Source: Symsagittifera roscoffensis | Taxonomy: Eukaryota > Xenacoelomorpha > Acoela > Convolutidae | Direction of reading: 5' to 3' | DNA: 60,000 nucleotides | Assembly (NCBI RefSeq): GCF_963678635.1 | Contig: NC_087071.1 | Location: forward strand, 43,947,095-44,007,094 | Part shown: positions 11,843-22,675 of the stretch, in pieces | Layout of the letters: each line of letters starts with the position of its first letter | Numbering within the stretch: the stretch's first letter is position 1 | Position numbers and translations under genes: made by a program | The notes under the pieces: model-generated | Database searches by the model: none | The model's input: only the letters and a program-made list of their open reading frames with translations | What the model was told of the DNA's origin: nothing

Positions 11843-12505
11843 CTATATTGTCACTGTTGTTGCTTCTGTGTTCAATAACACACTCACACACAGTCCGCCC
11901 TGAGTGAGTGAGAAGCTTCTTCCTAAAATAGCCGAGCTTTTACTGTTTGGATTTGGTACCAGACACACCTGTCTGTCATTGCTGAGTTCATTCAAGTTCC
12001 TCATCCTAAACGTCGCTACTACGGCTTGGTTTGGTTTTAATCTAACTTTTCGATCCAGAAAAATCGGCACCTTGGCCTGGTTAATTAAGATCTTATTAAG
12101 GGGTCTCTTTTCATACTTTCTCTCAGGATCCTTGATCCTAATCAACCCGTCATTGAGATCGATCGTGACGTCAAAGTTGCAATCGAAATCCCTTCCTAAG
12201 ATGAACTGATCGGATTCGTCCAAATTCTCCACTACTAGGAAGCTCATCCAAAAATGTCTTCCTCCGAGCTGCAGTGAAATGATCGGGGTTCGTCCAGTCA
12301 CATAGATCGCTCCCTGATTGGCAGCTGCCAACCTGATGTTTGTCGGTATGAGATCCGACCTTTCGAAACCCATGTCGGTCCAAGTTTTAACCACTGCTCC
12401 CGTGTCTAGCAGTCCCTTTACTGAAAGTTGTCTGCCTTGCACGTCCAGCACGTGTGCAGCCAGATCGGCCTCGCAACCTATGTGCACCGCATCTTGTTCG
12501 AGCAT
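11843..12505 (-). pseudogene. Retroviral-type aspartic protease segment of element 1
   Basis: 220 codons containing LLDTGAV (catalytic DTG) and, further on, FILGRDFDCNF, which corresponds to the second conserved block of pepsin-like retroelement proteases. A few residues right after DTGAV are missing relative to element 2 (SVIPIE there). One in-frame TAA at 12542 separates it from gag. Confidence 0.85.
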
Positions 12506-12541
12506 CGCGATGTGTCCGATTCGTCTTACCTTCAGCTCCTC

Positions 12542-14050
12542 TTAACCAATGTATATCCGGCCAATCTGATCGTTCGCATCAGTTATGTGAGCTTTTGTGT
12601 AGATATTGATGCCATCCACATTCATTAGAATCGGGTAAGGGCCATGGACATCGATATAATGTCCATCCACTTTCATCAGCCTCGGACCTCCTGTTGTGAG
12701 CAGCGCTAGCACTGCCCTGGAGTCCAGTTTGGGATCTTTCTCCTTCAGGTAGTCGGCATAGATGTCCAGGTGGACTAGTGTAATCTCGGATGGTTCACTC
12801 AAGTTCTTGACCACCTGGTGCCCTGCGACTGAGATAATGGACATTATTTTCGTCCCCTCCTTCGTCATGCCGAAAGTTCTCCCAGATGTAACGTTCAGTT
12901 TTAGTCCCTGTTTCCTGGGTTCCTCTTTGTCTTCTACTTTCGTCGTTTTACCCAGAATATTAAAACTTTCCAAAAGATCTGTGCTCTCCAGCTCCGACCT
13001 TACCCATTGCTCCACTTCTTTCGTGGCTAGGTCGTGTTTGACATTCTGCAGCGCTGTCCTTGCCGCCAGGCCGTAATCCACCTTGAGTGGGCTAGACGAC
13101 TCTGCCTCCAGGTTCGAGGCTACCACCTTGTCAGGCAGTGTCTTTACCTTCTTGGTCGTGAAGGTGCTCGGTATCGTCTCCTTTCTCCGAGACTCGGCCT
13201 CGTTCATCAGACGTGCTCGACTGGCCTTGACACCCGAAAGCGCCTCTTCGTGGCGGGGATGTTTCTCGTCCGCCACTGCATCCCAAAATTGAGTACAATC
13301 CGACTTGAAGTGTCCCTCCAAATTACAGAAGAAACACCTCGGACAATATTTCATGATGAGCCCTCTGACGTACTCTTTGTGATCCTCGTCGGTCGCGTCG
13401 GCGTCCTCGAGAAAGTAGCCTATTGCCTTCATGTTCTGTTTGTATGCAGAACACGCGGAAACGTGATGGTCCGTCGAACCCCAATTCGCACACGACCTCC
13501 TCTTATCCATGTCATCGCGAGGTTTGTTCCAACTGGAGTTCGCACCAGTGTTTGTCCCGCTATAGTTACCATAATTGCTGTAACGGTTTTGCGCCCTCGG
13601 TTTTATGAGTATATACTCAGTTGACTTCATACGCAAATCATCGGGCGTGGGTACCTGGTCAAGTGACAGGGTGAAGTGCGTGGCCAACATCGTCTCCAAC
13701 TCCTCACTCCTTACTCCGTCCATGAACTTCGAAGCAATCGCCAAATTTCGCTCGGATATTCTCTCATCGGGATTGCTTCTCCTCCTAAGCAATTCAAGGT
13801 CGTCCAAAAATTTGTCTATGGATTCGTCATCTCTTTGACGCCTCTTTTCGAACTTCACCATAGCCTGGTGCCCTTGTACTCCAGAGCCGAAACGATTCAG
13901 CAGGATGTCGAATATCTTGCGAGCGCTGTCTCTCTCATTGGCTCTTTTCGCCATTACACAACTTAGTGAAGTACCCTCCAGGTTGCTCGTTAGCGCGCTG
14001 CACTCTTGTTTCTTGGAGAGACTCTCTTCCTCAAAGTGTAACTTCATCAC
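12542..14050 (-). pseudogene. Gag capsid and zinc knuckles of element 1
   Basis: 502 codons with a Ty3-type Gag capsid region (IFDILLNRFGSG, FEKRRQRDDESIDKFLDDL, ASKFMDGVRS). Two CX2CX4HX4C zinc knuckles follow. The first reads CANWGSTDHHVSAC, in which the second Cys has become Trp, so it is probably broken. The second, CFFCNLEGHFKSDC, is intact. The knuckles would bind genomic RNA for packaging. Confidence 0.9.
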
Positions 14051-14052
14051 CT

Positions 14053-14412
14053 CTATCCAAGTATCAATGCAGCCGTCTGACTCGTTTTGTATGACTTCGG
14101 CTTTTTCAGTGTCCTTATTGACCTCTCTCCTCTCTCGGTTGACTTCGAGAGTTTGGTGATGAATGTTTCGAGAGATCTGTTCAGAGGCTCAAACATCGAA
14201 GCATACATCGTTGTGTCCTGTGAGACTGTAGTCAGATCTGGCACTGAACTGACTTGTGGCACAGTTGGCAACCGCGTCTCCGGGGTAGCATCTGCCTCCG
14301 GCGGGACTGGATTCGTCCAGCCAGGCCTCGACGGGGCTGCCCTTGGCCGCTCCTTGTTCCTAGGTTCGTAGTTCGTTCTCGAGCTTTGATGGGCTCTGGC
14401 ATTGCTGCCCAT
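14053..14412 (-). pseudogene. Gag N-terminal linker of element 1
   Basis: 119 codons, Pro/Ser/Thr-rich and then basic (RSIRTLKKPKSYK). The end matches KTFKKPKEFKD just before the capsid in element 2. A frameshift separates it from the capsid frame. Confidence 0.6.
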
Positions 14413-14418
14413 ACCATC

Positions 14419-15039
14419 TCAATCATTCGCATGGCGTGAGCGCTCCCTTTGGTTGGAACGCTCCTGCCAATTGCTCCCATTCAGGATCGCGTCAAGCTTC
14501 CGCATCATTAATTCAGACTTGGCATCTAACCTTTTCTCCAGGCTAGTCATCGTGTGAGCGTAGGTACTATCATGATTGTTCAACAATCTCTCGATCTCTC
14601 TCGTCATCCTAGCCTCTCTTTCCTGTGACTCCTTGTTTGCCTGTGCCAGGCTCTCCGCCAGGCATTGATCGGTGTTGCGAATCAATTGAGCCTGATCAAC
14701 CCTCGCCTGCGACTTCGCGTGCGTTAGTTCATCTCTCAGATTCTCTCGACCCTGGTGAGCTCTCTCGTCAACCTGTTCTATTCTCTTAGTCATGTCCCGT
14801 CTCAGTTCATCCAGACCATTCATTACGCCAGCGAACATGTCACTTATGTCGCCAGTGGCAAAGAAGATGAGTTCAACTGCGGCTGCAGCCTGGTGCTTGA
14901 TGACGCACCGCCTTTTTGCTTGCTCATCGACGTCATCAATCTGTCGAACGTTGATGACGCTCCCATCGTTATCCCATCTGACATGGGCTTTGTCGGCGAG
15001 GCGGACGACGCCTTCCTGCTCATGTCGTTCCTTGGGCAC
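14419..15039 (-). pseudogene. Gag coiled-coil segment of element 1
   Basis: 206 codons with a long coiled coil (about residues 65-175) ending MRKLDAILNGSNWQERSN, which matches AKLDAILSNSTSQERP in element 2. Here the coiled coil is unbroken, whereas element 2 has a frame change in the middle of it. That makes an ancestral single reading frame likely. Confidence 0.6.
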
Positions 15040-15493
15040 GGTGTGAAGTTCACATCCGGATGGGTTATCTCCGGGTAGTCATAACTGGAAGATAAACCTT
15101 CAGTTCGTAGTGACGCCATGCGCTCATCGTGCAAAGATTTCCAACTCTTCTTGGCCTTCGAACCCGGTTGTTTTTCACTCGGGCTTATGCTCGACATCAT
15201 CGCGTTGTTGCTCTGCTTGGCCAGAGATGAGTGGGTATTAGCCAAATGTGAATATTCTCTCCTCCACCTACGACTCTTGGTCTCCGATTTGGACATTCCC
15301 TTGAATAACACTTTCTCTCGCGGCTCGACGTCGGAACGCTTCGAGGTCTCCTCCGTCCTCTCGACTTCCTCCCGCTCGAGGTCCTCGCTTGGCTCAAAGT
15401 CGGGTCGAATAAGCGTCCGTTCTCCTTCGTCAAAGGGGTCCACAAGCGTTTCGCTCGCGGTTCCGGCTTCGGCGCTCCGCCTTTGATCGCCAT
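14844..15493 (-). pseudogene. Gag/ORF1 N-terminal region of element 1
   Basis: Two overlapping frames (199 codons at 14844-15443 and 98 codons at 15197-15493) are open. The first is acidic then Ser-rich (LEREEVERTEETSK) and best resembles the acidic N-terminal ORF of element 2. The frame change into the coiled-coil ORF lies at about 14850-15040. The exact start is not certain. Confidence 0.45.
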
Positions 15494-16133
15494 CCTGGTT
15501 TTTCTCGCTCCTTCATTTCATTTCGCTCACTTCATTTCGTTTCGCTCACTGAAAGATCAGGTTGACCTTTAGTCGATTCGGTTTCGGCAAACACATCGGA
15601 GGCGCTGCTAAACGAGGACTGGCTACGCCTAGTTTTAAATTTTCGCGTGCTACCCTTGCTCAGCCTGGGAATCTTAGTAGTCGATCCTAACGAGTCCCTG
15701 AGCTGCATGCTTTGTGACAAAAACAATATTCGTATGATTTGATGGCGATGCACACGTACCGCAAACAAGTTCAAGTTAAATTACTTAACGCTGCCTCTTC
15801 GATCTCGTAAGTATCAAGAATGTCTCTTAGGTTTCTCAATGACAATCTTAGTGACTCAGCTAGAGTTACAAACACAGGGCCTGCTCAGTATTGATATAAT
15901 GCCAACTCAACCCTGTTGTATAGTATAACAGTATCACAAAATTTTCACAAGATATAATCAACACACAATGCACAATGGATAATCAGATAAGAATATCCTA
16001 CAGGTGACAGCGACCTTTCGTCAGTATCAATTTATCGCCACACAATTTATCAAGTCACTGCTTTGTTAAAATCAAACAATCTTCAATAAAAAGCAGTGAT
16101 GATTCAGAAACAGATCAATAAAACTTAGTCTTA

Positions 16134-16473
16134 AAGAAAAAGACTTCCCTCAATCGGAACGATCCGAAAGAACAAAGCCCAGGACACAGTCTTCTCAAGT
16201 GGGTGTGTATTTGCCTAATACACCCACCGAGGTCTTCTTTTAGTTGCCCTGCGATTGCCCGAGCTGTCCTACTAAGTAGCTCAAGGCCACCTTTGATCGA
16301 AAATTTCTATAGTGTAAGAAAAAGCTCCCCCACACCCGGACTGCTCCAAGTGCACGAGAGCAGGGAACAACTTTTCTTCTCAAGTGAGTGTGTATTTGCC
16401 TAATACACTCACCGAGGTCTTCTTTTATTTGTTCCCGGATTGCCCGAACTTTCCTATTAAGTAGCTCAAGGCA
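16134..16473. repeat. Two-copy 185-bp direct repeat with a covarying hairpin
   Basis: Best-conserved parts are 16191-16288 and 16376-16473, offset 185. Each copy contains a hairpin: 16199-16211 pairs with 16217-16227, and 16384-16396 pairs with 16402-16412. Copy 1 arms are GTGGGTG and CACCCAC; copy 2 arms are GTGAGTG and CACTCAC, so both sides changed together. Confidence 0.85.
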
Positions 16474-16729
16474 ACCACACAACAAAAATCACAATCAAAA
16501 AAAAAATTTTTTGTTCGGGTACTTCTGATACACCCGATCTAGAATCCAAAGTTGATCACGAATTTCTGGGTCAAAATGGGCTCCTATGATCCTAATAAGC
16601 ACGCCTAATCTCCTAATATGATCTTTATTAAATGGATATTTCCCGTCTCCCAAATTGCCACAGAAGGTTTCCTCAAGTTTCTAACAATGAGGGTTGCTAA
16701 GATGTTTAAGTCACTCCGGTTGGTTACTT

Positions 16730-18770
16730 CGGAGGGTTGTTAAGACACTTAGTCTACCTCGGAGGGTTACTTCGGAGGGTACCTTAATCACCCAAGTTAC
16801 TTCGGAGGGTCCCCTTAAATTTACTAAGGAGGGTCAATAAGATGCTTAATATGCTCCGGAGGGTTACTTCGGAGGGTACCTCCGAAATTTTCAAATTTCT
16901 GAACCTCACTTAGAAGGGCCTTCAATTAACTTCAGGAAGCGTCAAAACAAGCTAAATTCTCTATGGGGGGCTGTTTTAACTTCTTTGGATGATCTCGTGG
17001 AAATTTTCCACTAAGGAGGGTTGCTAAGGGGTTTAGCTGACTCCGGAGGGTTACTTCGGAGGGTTCCTCAAAAATCAAGAAAAAAGGTTATGTTACCGCG
17101 ATAAAGTCTCCAAAAGCGGTCCACCTGACTTAAAACTAGGTTGGCTGACACGGTCAACCTTCCCAGTAGGATAAAAAGGTGTTTTGATAAAATTTTCTGC
17201 CGCTCGGAGGGTTACCTGTAATTTGGACCCTCCGAACCAAAAAATTCTAAAAAAATTTTCTTTTCCGAGATTATCAACCCAAAAACGGTTTCGTCCCGGA
17301 AAATTGGTCCAAAACTTCGACTTATGGTACCAAAATTATCCCGATCGGTTGGCTAGTCTTTGAGAAATTGCCAAAAACGTGTTTGTCCAAACGGCTTTTT
17401 TTCACCACCTATATAGGTTCTGAGAAACTTTTTCCGCAATTCCTATCGAAAGTGCCTAAAAATAATTGAAACGAGCGTAGTAGCCCTGTACAGCACTGGA
17501 TCAAAATTTGTTTGGAGACAAAAATTTGGCCAATAACTATCAATTTTGGACCCTCCGATTCCTTGCTTTTCCAATCCTTAAGTCGTTAGCTCTATCTACG
17601 GAGCTAGTCGGAGGGTTACTCAAGAACTTTTCTGACAGCCGAGCACTTTATGCTAGCACGCTCCTAACACAAAAAATTTTATTGCTCTAACTCTAAAAAA
17701 GCTAAAACTCAATCCCCAAAACAGATTGACAAAATTCAGAAAATTATCGAAAATTTGATCGAAAAATTTTGGTTTTTTCCAACTTCTACTGAGTCTTCTC
17801 TCACGCAGTTTCTTTAGTTAGGGGGATCGAACTACGTAGCTACTCCCTGTGTAAAAGCTTTTTGCTGTTCGGAAAAGCTCGGATATCCAAAAATTTGGGG
17901 GTCTATAGTTTGTCAAAAATCGATAATTTTCGACGAAATTTGGGTGTTTCTTGGGTCCAATTAGGAGATAAGTGATATATAATAAGGATAATAATAAACT
18001 GTTAGTAGTCGTTAATGAATAGTACTATACCCTCATTTGCACCAAAATACCCGAATTAAGACCCTTAACTCGGAAATTTGTAATCGATGGAGGGTACAAT
18101 CGGACCGCGCCAGTCGTGCCCCCCACCATTTAAGTTTTAATGAAATAGTACCCGAACGATACTAAAATTGCTTCAACGATACCCAACAGTCGTTGCAGAT
18201 GTTGCCCTTGATGTCCCTGTTGAGCGTGGAACAAGTCGGTCAGCTTGCCACTCTACCCTCCGGTCACCGGCAAAATCACCATTAACGTGCTTAAACACTC
18301 AAATTACACTCGAGGGAGGGTATCCAACCCTTCACCAAAACACACAACCTTTCTATCAGAAACGATATAAATCAATCTGAAACAACAACAAATAGGAAGG
18401 TCAGATCACATCTCGTCCGGAAATAACATATAAACTGTCACCTTATGTTTTTTACTGTTTTTGTTCTTTCTTGGATTTTTTACTGTTTTTTGTACTTTTT
18501 TGTTTTTAAATAAATTTTTTTTTGGCTTTTTCTTGGTTATACACTATTTTTGTTTGGTTTTACGCTTTCTCTTTAGTTGTTTTTGGTCCCGGGACCTCGG
18601 GACAAGCCATTTCATGACTTCCCACCTAACCCTCCGGCCCCCGGAATTTTCGGTGTTAACTGAGTTAAAAAGCTAAATTGTACTAGACGGAGGGTACGCA
18701 CCTTCCCCCTAGTACAACAACGGTCATTAAGACCTCTAACTCGGGCATACGCCCGGAGCGGAGGGTTCGT
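16730..18770 (+). repeat. Dispersed GGAGGGT motif cluster
   Basis: About sixteen copies of GGAGGGT on the plus strand in about 2 kb, often in the setting ttcGGAGGGTtac, densest at 16730-17230. Four inverted copies (ACCCTCCG) occur at about 17225, 17547, 18255 and 18628. Two of these face a CGGAGGGT-like copy 55-75 bases downstream. Confidence 0.75.
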
Positions 18771-18817
18771 CGCTGAAACGCTTGCTGATCATGATGGTTG
18801 CATGCCTTTAACAGGCC

Positions 18818-18832
18818 CACCCAGGAGCGCCA
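18818..18832 (-). promoter_or_regulatory. Primer-binding site of element 1
   Basis: The minus strand reads TGGCGCTCCTGGGTG, starting with the TGG that pairs with a tRNA CCA end. It lies 12 bases from the LTR. The same 15 bases sit 11 bases from the LTR of element 2. The primer tRNA is not identified. Confidence 0.7.
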
Positions 18833-18844
18833 TAAAAACGTCTA

Positions 18845-19756
18845 TGTAACATTCGCCCAAATACTACACAGCGACGGAGCGTAGAAAAAGTACCTATTGA
18901 CGACTGGCAGGCGTCAGTTACCTTAATCCTACTCGTTTTTCACCGTCTCGGCCTTGCCAGTTGATTTTCTGGTCTGTTTAGGGCTAAGTAAAAAAATACT
19001 ATTTTCAGGCCATCAGTCAAACTACTTTTGATCAGCTTTCGTTTACATGCAAACACAACCACATAGCTGAGTCTCGGATCCTCAGACTACGTGATTGCTA
19101 TTAAAAACACGGCTCGAACAACCTATTTTAATATGTTTTTGTGTGACAGTTCTATATTAAATCCATTGGAGATGGATCGACCCTTTCCTCTTTCTAGCTA
19201 CTCATATTCTAAAATATCAAACAATACAGACTTGTTATTTGTTATTGACAAATAATACAGGTGTTAATTCAGACTTCTATGACATGCAAGTAGCTACAAA
19301 GTTAGTTTTATGTAGTCCCTTGACATAAAACAATCTCTGGGGGACCAAGCCTCCGCTCCCGTAATCTTCCTGAGATAACGTTCTTATCTCTCCCAATTTG
19401 TGGCACGGGAGGGTTCCGTGGAATATTCCTTCCCCACTGAAGCTTCCTTCTCCACCAACTTCCACTGCTAAGAGTCTTATCGTGTGTTGTTGTCACGATA
19501 AGAGGCTTCGTGTTTTTCGTCTCTTGTGCGACCGTTTTCCACAATATTTGTCGTTCTGTTTTTTCGTCCTTTTTCGTCAAAATGGCCGTCTTTTTCTATT
19601 TCTCAGAAATATTCACTCTTCAATCGAAATTTTAAAAATAAAAATTCTAGAATATTCCTAGCCTCCTTCGCAATACTTTTTCGTTCCTAAAGCCTTTATT
19701 CGTTTTTTTTTCGTGTCGCCGGAAGGTTGCGCTGTGCCATCTGGCAGAATGGCACA
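18845..19756 (-). repeat. LTR of element 1 (5' LTR in sense)
   Basis: 912 bp beginning TGTAACATTCG and ending GAATGGCACA on the plus strand (TG...CA). Ends and several internal blocks (for example around the GATGGATC motif near 19170) match the 905-bp LTRs of element 2. An inverted repeat (CTTATCGTG and CACGATAAG) lies at about 19475-19505. Its partner LTR lies left of the window, so target-site duplication cannot be checked. Confidence 0.85.
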
Positions 19757-21197
19757 CTTCTGAGAAGTGCAACACTCTGCTTTAGGGGGTGCAAAAAACT
19801 TAAAAATACATCCAACATAGACAATTCTATCTGTGCTGTAATCAAGGAGGGTAGATTTTAATTGACATTTCTCTTGATGGAATAAAATAGACTTGATTTA
19901 TTCATAAAGTTTTGTCGATGTATTTATAGGATACCCCAGTTGGACAGCATATAAGGCAGTGTGGTAGTGAGCGTGGTAAGTCTAAGTTTAATTGGAAAAT
20001 CGACCAGGCGTCCAGCAGCATCAAGTTACTTGCATAAGAGGCGCTGTACATTAGGAAAGAGAGACCGGCAATTAACACGCGCGACGAGTTTAGAAGTAGG
20101 GAGCTGACACTAAGGCTATAGTTCCAGAATCTAAAAATTCTGGCTAAAACAACAAAATTTTGAAACAACTTACATGTTAGCATAAAAATTAGCCACAAAA
20201 CAAAAATGTGAAAATAAAAATGAAGAAAACTCTCAGAAATTTGTGACAAAATCTTTTAAAATGTTACATAATAGTGGTTACAAAATTTCAGTGATATTTG
20301 TAAAGTTTTGATTGGTTGAATTTTTAAAATTTTGAAGTAATGATGTGTGTGACACTTTTTATGATCTTTGATCATTTTGTACAGATAGTTTAGAATTTTT
20401 AAAACCTGAAGATGCACAAAATGTGCGAAAACGTTTGTTTGTTTGATTTTACAATTTTAACGCATTCTCGAAATAATTATATATTGTTGGTATGGCCCTA
20501 TCCAACCTGTGCACGTACCGTGCACGGAAGGTATGGCCCTATCCAACCTGTGCACGGAAGGGCCCAATTTTAATAGACCTTTTTTTTACTTTGCCTTTCT
20601 TCAGCTTCTTCGCGCTTTTGTTCGGTTACTTCCTCTATTATTTTTTAGAGACTTGACCGTCCGATTATTAACTGCCTTCCACGCTCCTGACTTTTCATCT
20701 ATTTTTCCGTGAGTGGGTCCAGCTATATGGAAAAATATGTTTTATATATTATATGTTTAATGGATTTTGTATTCCAAGGATTTTGACTGGAATACATGAT
20801 GAAGGGACTCATGACTGTAACCTCGGTTACTATGATACTTTTGACCTTCTGATTATTTTTAATGGAAAGATTGGGTGATCCAAAAGCGACAAAAGTTTGT
20901 TCCAATTAAACAACAGACACTTTTGGAAAGATTGGGTGGACTAATTTTAAATCTATAAGACAATTAGCAAGGTTGTTTATGCATTCTATTGTTAGCTTTT
21001 GTTTGATAATGTTATTTTGTTTAGCAATGTGCATATAAAATTTTTCAATTTTAATCTATGATTTTTTTCAATGAGCATAGTGTTTTTTCTTTAGTAAAAT
21101 CATGGTGGCGTGAATTCTGTTTTTTTAAAGGTATTTTTGTTTTTCAGGATTTACTCCGAATTATTACATTTTTCTGTTATGCAGTCAAACTAATCAT
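19757..21197. other. Non-coding gap between the two retrotransposons
   Basis: 1.44 kb, AT-rich, with no gene I can support. It holds a two-copy 25-bp repeat (20491-20515 and 20532-20556) and low-complexity T/A runs. It could be intron or intergenic sequence of the gene whose 3' exons lie at 43763-44471, but no exon is visible. Confidence 0.6.
20491..20556. repeat. Two-copy short tandem repeat, 41-bp period
   Basis: Two copies of a 25-base sequence starting TATGGCCCTATCCAACC, each ending GTGCACG. The intervening bases include another GTGCACG, so GTGCAC palindromes recur. Confidence 0.8.
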
Positions 21198-22102
21198 TGT
21201 AACATTCGTCTACTGCAGTCACACATGAGGCTTAAGAAAAATAGGCCCTATAACCACTGGCTCAAGGGTCAGGGACACCATCTCTTGTGTTTTTCTACCT
21301 CAAGAACGGTCGGAGCCAGTTCGGTTCGTTTGTGACATGAGACCACGACCCGTTACAGCTTAAAGGCTACTACTAAAATATCCCCCCACTCTAGAATTAG
21401 AAACGTCCCCATACTTAGGTCTCTAGATACCCAAAATACATGAACGCCGTTAAAAACCGGGTTGGAACAATCCGTTAAGTTACTTTTTATTAGACAGTGT
21501 AACTTTGATCCATTTCAGATGGATCAACCTAAAACTCGCCTTACCTCAGCATAACAATTATAAAACAGACTCTAGGAATTTAAATTAAGTACTCACATTG
21601 TAGCACGCTCAAGAACCAGGAAGTAAATAAGTCGGTAAGCAACTCAAGAATTAATAAAGTAACTAAAATGAGTTTAATGTTAGTCAGTTTTAATAACAAG
21701 AACAAGTTTTTACTCTAGACTGTTAGTTCTCGTGAACCATTGGGACACTCTAGCTGTCCACCTTTCCACCGAAGGTTCACTCTGGTCCAGTTAATAATAG
21801 TACTCCAATCACAACAATCCAGTTCGTGGGAATGCTCTCGTCTCTGTTTTAGATGGGACAGCTCTACTCTTGTTCTTATCGTGATAGAAATTGCGAATAG
21901 CAATTTCCCACCGTTTTATTTAGCAACTTTCCCGCGATTGTTACTCGATCGTTCTCACTTCTCTTTTTTGATTTTCAGTTATCGCGAGAAAATCATGCAT
22001 GACAGGTTCCATTCGAAATTTTGAAAAATTAAATTTCACTCCAAAATCAAGTGTTTTTTGCTTCTCTCAAGGTCAAACTTCCGAATATGACCGACTGGCA
22101 CA
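21198..22102 (-). repeat. 3' LTR of element 2 (in sense)
   Basis: 905 bp, TGTAACATTCG to CTGGCACA on the plus strand. A candidate minus-strand AATAAA polyadenylation signal lies at 21915-21920. Confidence 0.95.
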
Positions 22103-22120
22103 TACTCCCCGGACTCGAGA
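22103..22120 (-). promoter_or_regulatory. Candidate polypurine tract of element 2
   Basis: Immediately inside the 3' LTR the sense strand reads CCGGGGAGTA up to the LTR's TGTG. The purine run is short, so this is a positional call. Confidence 0.35.
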
Positions 22121-22675
22121 TCGATGTCCTCATCGCGTGCTGTCTTCTGCCAGTGAGTCCCAGAAAACCGAGTGTTACTCAAGATACAGTGCCAGTGGTC
22201 ATTTACAGAAGTTTGCAGCAGACTTAAGCTTATCTACACCCCAAAATTCACAGCCATGTAAAATTTTCACACTATCGCTAAACAGCAATCAAAATCTGCA
22301 CACACTTGCACCCTTGAATTCTTGCTTTCCAAGCCAATCATTTAAAATTTCTTTTGTCCTATTCAATCAGGAAATTGTCATGCAGCATTTTGATTTATAT
22401 AATAAATATAGTATATTAATAACAATATTTGCTTTGTTAAAACTTCTTTTTCGTGAATCCAAGTTTCACCCGGATCCACGCTCAAGCCCCCCTTTCCCTC
22501 TCAAGACTCAAGATCCATTCGAGCCACCTGCTCATCTCGCACTCTTCGCCTTGGAGGTACTGCATCCTGAAGTACTAGATACGGCAAACTGTCTCAACAG
22601 TTCCTCTTCATCATCGGAGCTAATCACAATCTCCTCCCAAGCCTTCAGCTGCTCGTAGGATCGCATCCATTCTCT
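22121..22675. other. 3' untranslated region of element 2
   Basis: About 0.55 kb between the end of ORF3 and the 3' LTR, with no supported coding region. Confidence 0.6.

Larger units (their letters stand above)
15494..18844. other. Leader (5' untranslated region) of element 1
   Basis: 3.35 kb between the LTR and gag with no convincing coding region. It holds a 185-bp direct repeat with hairpins (16134-16473), a zone rich in GGAGGGT motifs (about 16730-18770) and the primer-binding site near its right end. A short hairpin of the form GGGCATACGCCC sits about 70 bases from the primer-binding site and has a parallel in element 2. Confidence 0.7.
1..19756 (-). mobile_element. Element 1: decayed giant Ty3/Gypsy-type LTR retrotransposon, truncated by the window edge
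   Basis: All coding blocks read right to left. In sense order they are LTR, primer-binding site, leader, gag with CCHC knuckles, aspartic protease, RT with YVDD, RNase H, HHCC/DDE integrase with a GPF module, a C-terminal Pol extension, and a long ORF3. The order protease-RT-RNase H-integrase is that of Ty3/Gypsy elements. The downstream LTR lies left of the window. The coding capacity is broken by in-frame stops near 12542, 10648 and 8302, by frameshifts near 14415, 11150, 7490, 3670 and 757, and by a 1626-bp tandem duplication. It is clearly homologous to element 2 across gag-pol and ORF3, and the 15-nt primer-binding sites are identical. Confidence 0.9.

Noticed and set aside
19902-20249. 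115-codon hydrophobic minus-strand ORF
   Set aside because: It comes from an AT-rich region with no recognisable family, no splice or promoter context and no homologue in the window.
21740-22024. 94-codon ORF in the LTR, repeated at 43110-43394
   Set aside because: It is simply present twice because the LTR is. There is no domain, and the orientation is opposite to the element's genes.
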